DNA from: Mesorhizobium sp. WSM4904
GTDB lineage: Bacteria; Pseudomonadota; Alphaproteobacteria; Rhizobiales; Rhizobiaceae
Assembly: GCF_029674545.1 (NCBI RefSeq)
Contig: NZ_CP121354.1
Coordinates: 434,001 to 498,000 of the forward strand
DNA: 64,000 bases
Reading direction: 5' to 3'
The notes under the pieces are model-generated. The model was not told the origin of the DNA. It worked only from the letters and a program-made list of their open reading frames with translations, and did not search any database. The translations under genes and the position numbers were made by a program. Position 1 is the first letter of the stretch. The number at the start of each line of letters is the position of its first letter. Shown here piece by piece: positions 16,348 to 26,100 of the stretch.

Positions 16348-17225
16348 CGGCCATCCCCCGATTTGCCGGCGAAGATGCGTACGGCCATCTGCACCGCGCC
16401 GCCGAGTGCGTCGTCGAGCGGGGCCTTCAGTAGCGCCTGAAAGCGCGCCGACAGGCGCGGCGCATAAAGCGGCGCCAGGCCGCCGAGCAGGCACAGCGGC
16501 GCATCATCGGCGAGATCGAGCGCGCCGAGTGAGGCTTCGACATCGGCAACCGCCCTGTCGAGGATAAAGTTGGCGACGAGGTCGCCCTTGGCGGCATGCT
16601 CGAAGACCTTGGGCGCGAAACCGCCGAAGTCGCCGGGCTTGGCATTGGTGGTGAACTCGACCACGTCCTCGGGATTGTTGCGGAACACGGCGAGCATGGC
16701 GTCTGTCAAAGGTGAGCCGGGGCGGATGCCGTCATAGGCAAGCAGCGTCTGCTCGAGCAGGTCGCGGCCGATGCGGGCGCCGCTGCCCTGGTCGCCGACC
16801 TGGAAGCCCCAGCCGCCGATGGCGCGCGACTTGCCGTTCTTGCGCGCCATATAGGCGGTGCCGGTGCCGAGGATCGCCATGGCGCCGTCGCCGGACCCGA
16901 CAGCCCCTTCGAGCGCGATCTCGGCATCGGTCTCGACGCGGCTCTTGCTGAAGGGCAGGACCGCTTCCAGCTGCTGCCTGTAGGTGCCGACATTGGCGCC
17001 GGCGAGGCCGAGAATGGCAGGCGTCTCGGGGATCAGCTCCGGATCCTGGCCGGCGGCGAGAAAAGCCTGCCTTGCCGCCTCGACGATGTTGGCACGCGCG
17101 CCGGTGAGGTCGGTGCGGATGTTGGCCGCGCCGCTTTTGGCGCGCCCGACGACGTTGCCGTCGACGGTCGCAAGGGCCGCCCTGCAGCTGGTGCCGCCGC
17201 CATCGATGCCAAGCACGAATTTCAC
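16344..17225 (-). CDS. BadF/BadG-type ATPase, probable N-acetylglucosamine (amino-sugar) kinase
   Basis: The 293-residue protein has the ASKHA phosphate-1 motif GIDGGGTSCRAAL at its N-terminus, LGLAGAN, ILGTGTAYM and GGWGFQVGDQGSGARIGRD, as in bacterial and eukaryotic GlcNAc kinases of the BadF/BadG/BcrA family. I choose the GTG at 17225 because GAGGAG lies upstream and the protein then begins MKFVLGIDGGGT; an ATG 48 bases further up would place the operator inside the gene. It is first in the minus-strand operon, and its role would be to phosphorylate imported GlcNAc or MurNAc so that MurQ, NagA and the deaminase can act. Confidence 0.82.
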   Translation of the reverse strand: MKFVLGIDGGGTSCRAALATVDGNVVGRAKSGAANIRTDLTGARANIVEAARQAFLAAGQDPELIPETPAILGLAGANVGTYRQQLEAVLPFSKSRVETDAEIALEGAVGSGDGAMAILGTGTAYMARKNGKSRAIGGWGFQVGDQGSGARIGRDLLEQTLLAYDGIRPGSPLTDAMLAVFRNNPEDVVEFTTNAKPGDFGGFAPKVFEHAAKGDLVANFILDRAVADVEASLGALDLADDAPLCLLGGLAPLYAPRLSARFQALLKAPLDDALGGAVQMAVRIFAGKSGDGR

Positions 17226-17247
17226 GCGATTTCTCCTCGCGCCGAAT

Positions 17248-17265
17248 AATACCAATAAAATACCA
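17248..17265 (-). promoter_or_regulatory. direct-repeat operator TGGTATT-N4-TGGTATT (kinase side)
   Basis: Read on the minus strand, two identical TGGTATT heptamers are separated by TTAT, giving an 11-base period (one helical turn). The site lies 22 bases before the GTG of the kinase gene. It matches the site in front of murQ. I recall, without certainty, that tandem TGGTATT sites were predicted for NagQ-type GntR regulators in other Proteobacteria. Confidence 0.65.
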
Positions 17266-17382
17266 ATAGCCAAGCGTTAATTTCGGTTCAAAAAAGATTA
17301 AGGGGTATTTGATTGAAAAATCACAGAAATTTGCCAGCTAGGCAGTTCCGACGCACGAAATCCGTTAATGGATGTGGACAAG

Positions 17383-17400
17383 TGGTATTTTTTTGGTATT
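17383..17400 (+). promoter_or_regulatory. direct-repeat operator TGGTATT-N4-TGGTATT (murQ side)
   Basis: Two TGGTATT heptamers separated by TTTT lie 24 bases before the murQ start codon, with the same spacing and sense orientation as the site in front of the divergent kinase gene. This placement would let a bound repressor block either RNA polymerase or the early transcript region of both operons. Confidence 0.65.
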
Positions 17401-17424
17401 GTTCGCTCAGTTGGAGGACGCTGG

Positions 17425-18333
17425 ATGGCCGAGACGCGCACGGAAGCGCTTCATCAGAACGCCGAGGGGCTGGATGTCCAGGCCCCGGAAGCCATCCTGG
17501 CGTTCCTTGCCAACGCCCAGATCGAGGCCGCGAAGGCCGTTCACGGCGCCATTCCGGCGATCGCCGAGGCCGCCGAATTGATCGCAAGACAACTGAAGGC
17601 CGGCGGCAGGCTCGCCTATGCCGCGGCCGGCAGCTCCGGCCTGATGGCCGTTGCCGACGCGCTGGAGCTTCCCGGCACGTTCGGCATCGCGCGTGACCGC
17701 ATCGCCATCCTGATCGCCGGCGGCGACGAGGCGTTCCATACGCTTGCCGGCGGGCCGGAAGATGATACCGAGGAAGCCGCCGCAGCCGTGGCGAAGGCCA
17801 AAATCGGCAAGGGCGATTGCCTGATCGCCGTCTCCGCCAGCGGTTCGACGCCTTATGCCGTCCAGGCTATCGGCGATGCCAAGCGGCGCGGCGCGGCAAC
17901 GATCGCCATCGCCAACAACAAGGGCGCGCCGCTGTTCGGCGAGGCGGACGTCGCCATCCTGCTCGAAACGCCGCCGGAGCTGATCGCCGGCTCCACCCGC
18001 ATGGGCGCCGGCACGGCGCAGAAGCTCGCGCTCAACATGCTGTCGACGCTCGCGGCCATCCATCTCGGCCATGTGCATGACGGCTACATGGTCAATCTCA
18101 CCGCCGACAACATCAAGCTGCGCGAGCGTGCCATCCGGATGGTCGCCGCCATCAGCGGGCGCAGCCGCGACGACGCGGCGCGCCTGCTCGAAGAGAGCGG
18201 CGGCGGCGTCAAGACTGCCATTCTGCTCGCCGCAGGCGCTGCCAACGCCGACGCGGCCGAGAAGATACTGGAAGGAGCCGGCCAGAAGCTAAGGCCGGCG
18301 CTTTCCGCGATCGAGGGGAGCAAGGGGCGCTAG
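17425..18333 (+). CDS. murQ: N-acetylmuramic acid 6-phosphate etherase
   Basis: The 302-residue SIS-domain protein matches MurQ in length and motifs: GRLAYAAAGSSGLMAVADALELPGTFG (equivalent to the GAGTSGRL/PPTFG region), IAGGDEAFHTLAGGPEDD, SASGSTPYAVQAI, LIAGSTRMGAGTAQKLALNMLST and GHVHDGYMVNL. MurQ cleaves the lactyl ether of MurNAc-6-phosphate to give GlcNAc-6-phosphate and D-lactate. The start follows GGAGG; the frame is open upstream to 17368, but that would include the operator. It heads the plus-strand operon with a sugar ABC transporter, tying the transporter to peptidoglycan-derived sugars. Confidence 0.9.
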   Translation: MAETRTEALHQNAEGLDVQAPEAILAFLANAQIEAAKAVHGAIPAIAEAAELIARQLKAGGRLAYAAAGSSGLMAVADALELPGTFGIARDRIAILIAGGDEAFHTLAGGPEDDTEEAAAAVAKAKIGKGDCLIAVSASGSTPYAVQAIGDAKRRGAATIAIANNKGAPLFGEADVAILLETPPELIAGSTRMGAGTAQKLALNMLSTLAAIHLGHVHDGYMVNLTADNIKLRERAIRMVAAISGRSRDDAARLLEESGGGVKTAILLAAGAANADAAEKILEGAGQKLRPALSAIEGSKGR

Positions 18334-18385
18334 CCGCTGTTCTCATCAGAACCGAACCTGAAAAAGGTCAACAGGGAGACTGAAC

Positions 18386-19645
18386 ATGACGACCAAACTA
18401 CTGACGGCACTGCTGCTCGGCACGAGCATTCTCGGCACCACCGGGATGGCGCTCGCCGAGGATGTCACACTCAACATCGAGAGCTGGCGCGGCGACGACC
18501 TGACCATCTGGAAGGACAAGCTGATCCCGGCCTTCGAGGCCAAGAACCCCAGCATCAAGGTGGTGTTCGCGCCGTCGGCGCCGACCGAGTATGACGCCGC
18601 GCTCGGCGCCAAGCTCACCGCCGGCTCGGCTGGCGACCTGATCACCTGCCGGCCGTTCGACAAGTCGCTCGAGCTGTTCAAGAAGGGCAACCTCGCCGAC
18701 CTCACTTCGCTGCCCGGCATGGAGAACTTCTCGCCGGTCGCCAAGGCGGCCTGGCAGACCGACGACGGCAAGTCGAGCTTCTGCGTGCCGATGGCCTCGG
18801 TCATCCACGGCTTCATCTACAACAAGGACGCCTTCGACAAGCTCGGCCTCAAGGTGCCGACCACGAATGAAGAGTTCTACGCCGTGCTCGACAAGATCAA
18901 GGCGGACGGCACCTACATCCCGATGGCGATGGGCACCAAGGACCTCTGGGAAGCCGCGACCATGGGCTACCAGAACATCGGCCCGAACTACTGGAAGGGC
19001 GAGGAAGGCCGCCAAGCGCTGATCAAGGGCGAGCAGAAGCTGACGGATCCGCAGTGGGTCGAGCCTTACAAGGAACTGGCCAAGTGGAAGCCCTATCTCG
19101 GTGACGGCTTCGAGGCGCAGACCTATCCGGACAGCCAGAACCTGTTCACGCTCGGCCGCGCCGCCATCTATCCGGCCGGCTCGTGGGAGATCGGCCTGTT
19201 CAACACGCAGGCGCAGTTCAAGATGGGCGCCTTCCCGCCGCCGGTGCAGAAGGCCGGCGACACCTGCTACATCTCCGACCACACCGACATCGGCATGGGC
19301 CTGAACGCGGCCTCGAAGCATCCGGAAGAGGCCAAGAAGTTCCTGGCCTGGGTCGCCTCGCCGGACTTCGCCACCATCTACGCCAACGCGCTGCCGGGCT
19401 TCTTCAGCCTGAACAGCACGCCGGTGAAGATGGAAGACCCGTTGGCGCAGGAATTCGTCTCCTGGCGCGGCAAGTGCAAGTCGACGATCCGCTCGACCTA
19501 TCAGATCCTGTCGCGCGGCACGCCGAACCTCGAGAACGAGACCTGGGTTGAATCGGCCAACGTGATCAACGGCACCGACACGCCGGAAGCCGCGGCCAAG
19601 AAGCTGCAGGACGGCCTCGACAGCTGGTACAAGCCGGCGAAGTAA
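18386..19645 (+). CDS. sugar ABC transporter substrate-binding protein
   Basis: The 419-residue product has a signal peptide (about residues 1-24, ending GMALAE) followed by a family-1 solute-binding fold: TLNIESWRGDDLTIWKDKLIPAFEAKNP, KLTAGSAGDLI, VIHGFIYNKDAFDKLGL and PAGSWEIGLF. It acts in the periplasm and delivers ligand to the two permeases that follow. Position between murQ and the permeases suggests an amino sugar or muropeptide sugar (GlcNAc, MurNAc or a disaccharide) as ligand. A ribosome site GGGAGA precedes the ATG. Confidence 0.9.
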   Translation: MTTKLLTALLLGTSILGTTGMALAEDVTLNIESWRGDDLTIWKDKLIPAFEAKNPSIKVVFAPSAPTEYDAALGAKLTAGSAGDLITCRPFDKSLELFKKGNLADLTSLPGMENFSPVAKAAWQTDDGKSSFCVPMASVIHGFIYNKDAFDKLGLKVPTTNEEFYAVLDKIKADGTYIPMAMGTKDLWEAATMGYQNIGPNYWKGEEGRQALIKGEQKLTDPQWVEPYKELAKWKPYLGDGFEAQTYPDSQNLFTLGRAAIYPAGSWEIGLFNTQAQFKMGAFPPPVQKAGDTCYISDHTDIGMGLNAASKHPEEAKKFLAWVASPDFATIYANALPGFFSLNSTPVKMEDPLAQEFVSWRGKCKSTIRSTYQILSRGTPNLENETWVESANVINGTDTPEAAAKKLQDGLDSWYKPAK

Positions 19646-19659
19646 TCTTCGCTATCGAA

Positions 19660-19683
19660 CCGGCCGGGCGCATGCCCGGCCGG
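19660..19683. promoter_or_regulatory. intra-operon GC-rich hairpin after the binding-protein gene
   Basis: A perfect 10-bp stem, CCGGCCGGGC / GCCCGGCCGG, with a GCAT loop lies 15 bases after the stop and has no T-tract. Such hairpins between binding-protein and permease genes protect the upstream mRNA and raise binding-protein levels. An analogous nested hairpin occupies the same place in the second sugar operon (59738-59794). Confidence 0.6.
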
Positions 19684-19870
19684 CATTCGGACAGTTCCTA
19701 GATAGCGATTGTCGGCGCCGCCTCTCGGTCTTACCCTCACCCTTGCGGGAAGACGAAGCCGCACTGTCGCTGGCCTTGTCCTTCGCATTATGAGGACAGT
19801 CAGGCCGTGCATCGAGGCATCAGCTAAGCATTCATCGACCTGGAACCGAGAGACGGCGGGGACCGAACTC

Positions 19871-20800
19871 ATGGCCGCACAAACACGACCCAAGAAACCG
19901 ATCCGCTGGCATATCGGCGTCTTCCTGGCGCCGGCGGTGCTCGTCTACACGGCGATCATGATCCTGCCGCTGTTCGGCACCCTCCAACTCTCATTGTTCC
20001 GCAACATCGAGCAGTCCCAGGTGTTCGTCGGGCTCGGCAATTTCCGCACGCTGTTCGGCGACCCCAACTGGTCGGTGAATTTCTGGAACGCACTCAGGAA
20101 CAACGTCTGGTTCTTCATCATCCACATGCTGGTGCAGAACCCGATCGGCGTGCTCCTCGCGGCACTTCTGTCCAGCCCGAGGCTCAGGTTTGCCGCCTTC
20201 TACCGCACGGCGATCTTCGTGCCGACGATCCTGTCCTTCGTCATCGTCGGCTTCGCCTGGAAGCTGATCCTGTCGCCGATCTGGGGCGTGGCACCGCACC
20301 TGCTCGACTTCGTCGGGCTGAAGAGCCTGTTCACGCCGTGGCTCGGCAAGGAGCAATATGCGCTGACCGCGCTCAGCCTGGTCTCGGTCTGGCAGTTCGT
20401 CGGCATCCCGATGATGCTGATCTATGCCGCACTGCTGTCGATCCCGGACGAGGTGATCGAGGCCGCCGAATGCGACGGCGTCACCGGCATGGCGCAATTC
20501 TGGAAAATCAAGCTGCCGCTGATCCTGCCGTCGATCGGCATCATCTCGATCCTGACCTTCGTCGGCAATTTCAACGCCTTCGACCTGATCTACACGGCGC
20601 AAGGCGCGCTCGCCGGACCGAACTATTCGACCGACATACTCGGCACCTTCCTCTACCGCGCCTTCTTCGGCTTCCAGCTGCAGGTCGGCGACCCGAACAT
20701 GGGCGCGGCGATCGCCACGATGATGTTCCTGATCATCCTTGCCGGCGTCTGCGTCTACCTGTTCCTCGTCCAGACGCGCCTGCGTCGCTACCAGTTCTGA
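19871..20800 (+). CDS. sugar ABC transporter permease (MalF/UgpA type)
   Basis: The 309-residue inner-membrane protein has about six hydrophobic segments and the EAA loop characteristic of sugar permeases (EVIEAAECDGVTGMAQFWKIKLPLILP). I start at the ATG at 19871 (MAAQTRPKKPIRWHIGVFLAP), directly before the first membrane helix and with a G-rich site upstream; the frame is open to 19709, but that leader is low-complexity and basic. It forms the transmembrane channel with the next gene product. Confidence 0.88.
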   Translation: MAAQTRPKKPIRWHIGVFLAPAVLVYTAIMILPLFGTLQLSLFRNIEQSQVFVGLGNFRTLFGDPNWSVNFWNALRNNVWFFIIHMLVQNPIGVLLAALLSSPRLRFAAFYRTAIFVPTILSFVIVGFAWKLILSPIWGVAPHLLDFVGLKSLFTPWLGKEQYALTALSLVSVWQFVGIPMMLIYAALLSIPDEVIEAAECDGVTGMAQFWKIKLPLILPSIGIISILTFVGNFNAFDLIYTAQGALAGPNYSTDILGTFLYRAFFGFQLQVGDPNMGAAIATMMFLIILAGVCVYLFLVQTRLRRYQF

Positions 20801-20807
20801 GGGCGCC

Positions 20808-21647
20808 ATGAGCACAGCCACCCGTTCCTTGCCCCGCACCATCGGCGCCCATGCCGTGCTTTTGACCTACACGGTGATCGCGCTGTTCCCGGTGATCCTG
20901 GTGGTGGTGAATTCGTTCAAATCCCGCGCCGGCATCTTCGGCGCGCCGCTGACGCCGCCGACGCCGAAGACCTTCGACCTGATCGGCTACACGACGGTGT
21001 TCGGCCAGGGTGATTTTTTCCACTATTTCCAGAACAGCCTCGTCGTCACCGTCGCCTCGCTGTTCTTCGTGCTTTTGTTCGGCGCGATGGCCGGCTTCGC
21101 GCTGTCGGAGTACCGCTTCCGCGGCAATACCATGATGGGACTCTATCTCGCGCTCGGCATTATGATCCCGATCCGCCTCGGCACCGTTGCCATCCTGCAG
21201 CTGATGGTGGCGACCGGGCTGGTCAACACGCTGACGGCGCTGATCCTGGTCTACACGGCGCAGGGCCTGCCTTTAGCCATCTTCATCTTGTCGGAATTCA
21301 TGAAACAGGTCTCCGACGACTTGAAGAACGCGGGGCGCATCGACGGGCTGTCGGAATACACGATCTTCTTCCGCCTGGTGCTGCCGCTGGTCAGGCCGTC
21401 GATGGCGACGGTCGCCGTCTTCACCATGATCCCGATCTGGAACGATCTGTGGTTCCCGCTGATCCTGGCGCCATCGGAACAGACCAAGACGGTGACGCTC
21501 GGCGCGCAGCTCTTCCTCGGCCAGTTCGTCACCAACTGGAACGCGATCTTGGCGGCGCTGTCGCTGGCGATCCTGCCGGTGCTCATCCTCTACGTCATCT
21601 TTTCGCGGCAGCTGATCCGCGGCATTACTTCCGGAGCCGTCAAGTGA
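20808..21647 (+). CDS. sugar ABC transporter permease (MalG/UgpE type)
   Basis: The 279-residue permease is the partner of the preceding gene, with its ATG seven bases after that gene's stop. It shows the MalG pattern: first helix, VNSFKSRAGIFGAPLTPP periplasmic loop, several helices, and the EAA-like loop (DDLKNAGRIDGLSEYTIFFRLVLPLVRP), ending with a basic tail. It should form the heterodimeric channel for the murQ-linked substrate. Confidence 0.9.
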   Translation: MSTATRSLPRTIGAHAVLLTYTVIALFPVILVVVNSFKSRAGIFGAPLTPPTPKTFDLIGYTTVFGQGDFFHYFQNSLVVTVASLFFVLLFGAMAGFALSEYRFRGNTMMGLYLALGIMIPIRLGTVAILQLMVATGLVNTLTALILVYTAQGLPLAIFILSEFMKQVSDDLKNAGRIDGLSEYTIFFRLVLPLVRPSMATVAVFTMIPIWNDLWFPLILAPSEQTKTVTLGAQLFLGQFVTNWNAILAALSLAILPVLILYVIFSRQLIRGITSGAVK

Positions 21648-21711
21648 GCGAGGGGCGCCAATTCTCCGTAGGGCTCAGCTTCACCCTCTCAAGAAAAACT
21701 GGAGTAGTCAG

Positions 21712-22770
21712 GTGAGCGATAAACCCCTTCGCGTCGTCGTCGCCGGCCTCGGCAATATGGGCCGCAGTCACGCGCTCGCCTATCACACCAATCCGGGCTT
21801 CGAGATCGCGGCGCTCGTCAATCGCTCCGACGTGCCACTGCCGGACGGACTCGCCGGTTACGGCATCAGGCGCTCCTTCGAGGATGCGTTGCGCGACGAG
21901 AAGCCGGACGTCGCCGCGATCGCCACCTATTCCGACAGCCATGCCGACTATGCGGTGAGGGCGTTCGAGGCGGGCTGCCATGTCTTCGTCGAGAAGCCGC
22001 TGGCGACCACCGTGGCGGACGCCAAGCGCGTCGTCGACGCGGCCAAGGCCAACGGCAAGAAGCTGGTGATCGGCTATATCCTGCGCCACCATCCGTCCTG
22101 GATGAGGCTGATCGCCGAGGCGCGTAAGCTCGGCGGTCCCTACGTGTTCCGCATGAACCTCAACCAGCAGTCCTCCGGCCACACCTGGGAGACACACAAG
22201 CAGCTGATGCAGACGACCTCGCCGATCGTCGACTGCGGCGTGCACTATCTTGACGTGATGCTGCAGATCACCGACGCCAGGCCGGTCGAGGTGCGCGGCA
22301 TGGGGGTGCGGCTGACCGAGGAGGTGGCGCCCTCCATGTACAATTACGGCCATCTGCAGGTGCTGTTCGAGGACGGCTCGGTCGGCTGGTACGAGGCCGG
22401 CTGGGGTCCGATGATCTCGGAGACCGCCTTCTTCGTGAAAGACGTGATGTCGCCCAAGGGCTGCGTGTCGATCGTGATGAAGGAGGGCGTGAAGTCCGAC
22501 GACATCGATACCCACACCAAGACCTCGACCATCCGCCTGCACAACGCTGCGACCGGTCCGGACGGCAAGTTCGCCAGGCAAGACGAGCTGCTGTCGATGG
22601 AAGGCGAGCCTGGGCACCAGGAGCTCTGCGACCGCGAACAGGCCTTCCTGCTGAAGGCCATCCGCGAGGACATCGACCTCACCCGCCACATGGACGACGC
22701 GGTGAAGTCGCTCGCCGTCTGCCTTGCCGCCGACGAGAGCGTGCGCAGCGGCGCCCCAGTCAAACTCTAG
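21712..22770 (+). CDS. Gfo/Idh/MocA-family NAD(P)-dependent oxidoreductase
   Basis: The 352-residue protein starts at a GTG with GGAG upstream. The N-terminal Rossmann fold shows VVVAGLGNMGRSHALAYHTNPG; the family signature HVFVEKPLATTVADAKRVVDAAK follows (EKP lysine at the active site), then the C-terminal substrate domain with DCGVHYLDVM. Such enzymes oxidise or reduce sugars, inositols or sugar acids, or act by NAD-dependent redox hydrolysis on glycosides. Its place between the permease and ATPase genes says it acts on the imported substrate, perhaps a modified amino sugar; the reaction cannot be read from sequence. Confidence 0.85.
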   Translation: MSDKPLRVVVAGLGNMGRSHALAYHTNPGFEIAALVNRSDVPLPDGLAGYGIRRSFEDALRDEKPDVAAIATYSDSHADYAVRAFEAGCHVFVEKPLATTVADAKRVVDAAKANGKKLVIGYILRHHPSWMRLIAEARKLGGPYVFRMNLNQQSSGHTWETHKQLMQTTSPIVDCGVHYLDVMLQITDARPVEVRGMGVRLTEEVAPSMYNYGHLQVLFEDGSVGWYEAGWGPMISETAFFVKDVMSPKGCVSIVMKEGVKSDDIDTHTKTSTIRLHNAATGPDGKFARQDELLSMEGEPGHQELCDREQAFLLKAIREDIDLTRHMDDAVKSLAVCLAADESVRSGAPVKL

Positions 22771-22803
22771 AACACCTGAAACTATAAGAACGGGGACAAA
22801 GCC

Positions 22804-23802
<999 letters not shown>

Positions 23803-23816
23803 GATCGTGACGCAGG

Positions 23817-23949
23817 TCGGCGCTGCCCCTCACCCTTACCCTCTCCCCGTGAAGGACGGGGAGAGGGAGGTCGCCAGCGCCGGAGCTTGTCCCTTCTCCC
23901 CGTCCTTCACGGGGAGAAGGTGCCGGCAGGCGGATGAGGGGCGGCGCAG
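23817..23949. repeat. large palindromic element, type A copy 1
   Basis: The element is about 130 bases with outer arms GGCGCTGCCCCTC/GAGGGGCGGCGC and two inner hairpins (CCTCTCCCCGT...ACGGGGAGAGG and CTTCTCCCCGT...ACGGGGAGAAGG). It fills the gap between the convergent ABC ATPase and FAH genes and could terminate both transcripts. Related copies are at 25968-26035 (half), 42009-42147 (inside a gene) and 46056-46187 (inverted). Confidence 0.88.
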
Positions 23950-23967
23950 CCCTGCGATTTGATCCGC

Positions 23968-24813
23968 CTATTCGTCCGCCTTGAACGTCTGCTTCTGCTG
24001 GCCCATGCCTTCGATGCCAAGCTCGACGACGTCGCCTGCTTTGAGGAATACCGGCGGCTTCATGCCGAGGCCGACGCCGGGCGGCGTGCCGGTGGAGATG
24101 ATGTCGCCGGGATGCAGCGACATGAACTGGCTGAGATAGGAGACCAGATACTTCACGCCGTAGACCATGGTCTTGGTCGAGCCGTTCTGCATGGTCTTGC
24201 CGTTGACGGTCAGCCACATCTTGAGGTTCTGCGGATCGGCGATCTCGTCCGTGGTCACCAGCCACGGGCCGATCGGCCCAAACGTGTCGCAGGACTTGCC
24301 CTTGGTCCACTGGCCCTGGCGCTCGGCCTGGAAGGCGCGCTCGGACACGTCGTGCGCGACGCAATAGCCGGCAACATAATCGAGCGCGTCTTCCTCACTG
24401 ACATACTTCGCCGTCTTGCCGATGACGACGCCGAGCTCGACTTCCCAGTCGGTCTTGACGGAGCCGCGCGGGATGAGCACGTCGTCATCCGGCCCGACGA
24501 TGGCGGAGCTTGCCTTCATGAAGATGATCGGCTCCGGCGGCACGGTGGCGCCGGTCTCGGCGGCGTGGTCGGAATAGTTGAGGCCGATGCAGATGAATTT
24601 GCCGGTGCCGGCAACGCAGGCGCCCATGCGCGGCTTGCCGGAGACCGCCGGCAGCGATTTCGGATCGAGCTTCGACAGCATCTCCAGCGAAGCCGGATGA
24701 AGCGCGGTGCCGGCGATGTCGGCGACATAGGCCGAAAGGTCGCGGATCGTGCCATCCTGATCGAGCAGGCCGGGACGTTCGCTCCCCACCTCGCCATAGC
24801 GCAGCAACTTCAT
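23968..24813 (-). CDS. fumarylacetoacetate-hydrolase-family protein, possibly 2,4-diketo-3-deoxy-sugar-acid hydrolase
   Basis: The 281-residue protein has the FAH catalytic core: FICIGLNYSDHAAETG, PIIFMKASSAIVGPDDDV, the metal-ligand segment DWEVELGVVIGK and GDIISTGTPPGVGLGMKPP near the C-terminus. Family members cleave C-C bonds of beta-diketo acids or decarboxylate/isomerise related acids with a divalent metal. Together with the SDR gene upstream, it fits the last steps of a non-phosphorylative L-fucose or L-rhamnose pathway, but no sugar dehydrogenase or dehydratase is visible. GGAG lies before the ATG. Confidence 0.8.
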   Translation of the reverse strand: MKLLRYGEVGSERPGLLDQDGTIRDLSAYVADIAGTALHPASLEMLSKLDPKSLPAVSGKPRMGACVAGTGKFICIGLNYSDHAAETGATVPPEPIIFMKASSAIVGPDDDVLIPRGSVKTDWEVELGVVIGKTAKYVSEEDALDYVAGYCVAHDVSERAFQAERQGQWTKGKSCDTFGPIGPWLVTTDEIADPQNLKMWLTVNGKTMQNGSTKTMVYGVKYLVSYLSQFMSLHPGDIISTGTPPGVGLGMKPPVFLKAGDVVELGIEGMGQQKQTFKADE

Positions 24814-25042
24814 CTTCGTTCTCCTACTTGCGGCCGAAGGCCGTTTTGCAAAACTCTTCGCTCAGGCGACCGCTTCACTGCGGAAACCGGCGGACCGTAT
24901 CCATCGAGCCGATCTCCGACAAGCGTGCACGGCGACCAGGGCAGCCGGCGGGAAGGATTTTTCAGACTTTCCGATCCTCTGCCGATAAACGCGGCGTTGG
25001 GCGCGATCTTCCTGTTCGTCAACGATGTTTTCCCGGCGGCGG

Positions 25043-25774
25043 TCAGATCGACCAGCCGCCGTCGATATTGTAGGCCTGACCCGACGTGTAGTTCGCTCCC
25101 GCCAGATAGACGGCGAGATCGGCGATCTCCTCGGGCGTGCCCAGCCTGCCCATGGGCTGGCGCGCGATGAAGGCCGCGCGCGCCGCCTCATAGTCGCCCT
25201 GCGCATGCATGCGGTCTTGCAGCGACGGGCTTTCGACCGTGCCGGGACAGATGGCGTTGCAGCGGATTCCTCTTGCGACATAGTCGGCGGCGACCGCCTT
25301 GGTGAGGCCGACTACGGCCGCCTTGGTCAAACCATAGACGAAACGGTTCGGCACGCCCTTCTGCGAGCTCGCCAGCGACGCCATGTTGATGATCGAGCCG
25401 TCGCCGCGCTCCAGCATGCCTGGCAGCACGGCGCGGATCGTGCGGATCATCGAGCGGACATTGAGGTCGAGCGCGAAGTCGAGGTCCTCATCCTTCATCT
25501 CGAGGATGGAGCCCGAATGGACGAAGCCGGCGCAGTTGAACAGCACATCGACCGGGCCGATCTCGGCGAAGGCAGCCGCGACGGCCGCATCGTTCAGAAC
25601 GTCGAGCTTGCGCGTCTTGATGCCGGAAGTCTTGGCGAGCTCGGCAAGGAGCGGCTCGTTGATGTCGGTGGCGTGAACGGTGGCGCCGGCCCTGGCAAAA
25701 GCCAGCACGCTCGCGCGTCCGATGCCTTGCGCCGCCGCGGTGACCACAACCACCTTGCCTGCCAGATCCGCCAT
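25043..25774 (-). CDS. SDR-family dehydrogenase (2-keto-3-deoxy-sugar-acid / BDH2-like)
   Basis: The 243-residue short-chain dehydrogenase has the cofactor motif TAAAQGIGRAS, a D at the end of the second strand (ATDIN, favouring NAD), NCAGFVHSG, the catalytic Ser in NMASLASS and the Y-x3-K pair in YGLTKAAV, and a C-terminal GQAYNIDGGWSI. The overall pattern resembles the BDH2/DHRS6 group, to which bacterial 2-keto-3-deoxy-L-fuconate dehydrogenases also belong. The start follows GGAGGGAAG; a longer frame upstream has no such site. It is 229 bases upstream of the FAH gene on the same strand. Confidence 0.85.
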   Translation of the reverse strand: MADLAGKVVVVTAAAQGIGRASVLAFARAGATVHATDINEPLLAELAKTSGIKTRKLDVLNDAAVAAAFAEIGPVDVLFNCAGFVHSGSILEMKDEDLDFALDLNVRSMIRTIRAVLPGMLERGDGSIINMASLASSQKGVPNRFVYGLTKAAVVGLTKAVAADYVARGIRCNAICPGTVESPSLQDRMHAQGDYEAARAAFIARQPMGRLGTPEEIADLAVYLAGANYTSGQAYNIDGGWSI

Positions 25775-26100
25775 TCTTCCCTCCGGGTGCCGCAAGCTTT
25801 CTACCGGCAGCCAAACTAGGCGCAATGCGCCAGGCGAGCTTGGCGCCTGACCTGCCATCTGCCGAGGACCAATTGTTTTTTCTGGTTAAAGAACACGTGA
25901 CGAGGCGTCAAGCCTGGAACAGGCATCGTTTCGGGTTTCGGATCTGTCTTGTCGCCCCCTTTTGAGCGCCGGCGCTGCCCCTCACCTGCCTGCCGGCATC
26001 CTCTCCCCGTATAGTGACGGGGAGAGGGGCGCTCTCATCGCCGGTTTCGCCAACCACCAACGTCGCAAAGGGGAAGCGAACATCACTTCCGTCGCAGGGT
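25775..26100. other. 326-base intergenic region with a half palindromic element
   Basis: Between the SDR start and the stop of the aldehyde dehydrogenase. It contains the SDR promoter region (AT-rich stretch near 25871-25893) and, at 25968-26035, half of a type A element. Next to it (about 26040-26065) is the reverse complement of the GTTGGTGGTTGGCGAAAC box also found inside a type B element. No gene is supported. Confidence 0.6.
25968..26035. repeat. half-length type A palindromic element
   Basis: Only one side of the type A element is present: GGCGCTGCCCCTC, then CTGCCGGCA and a single hairpin CCTCTCCCCGTATA...TGACGGGGAGAGG. The loop sequence matches the right-hand hairpin of the copy inside the molybdopterin hydroxylase gene (42009-42147), suggesting recombination or decay between copies. 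Confidence 0.75.
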
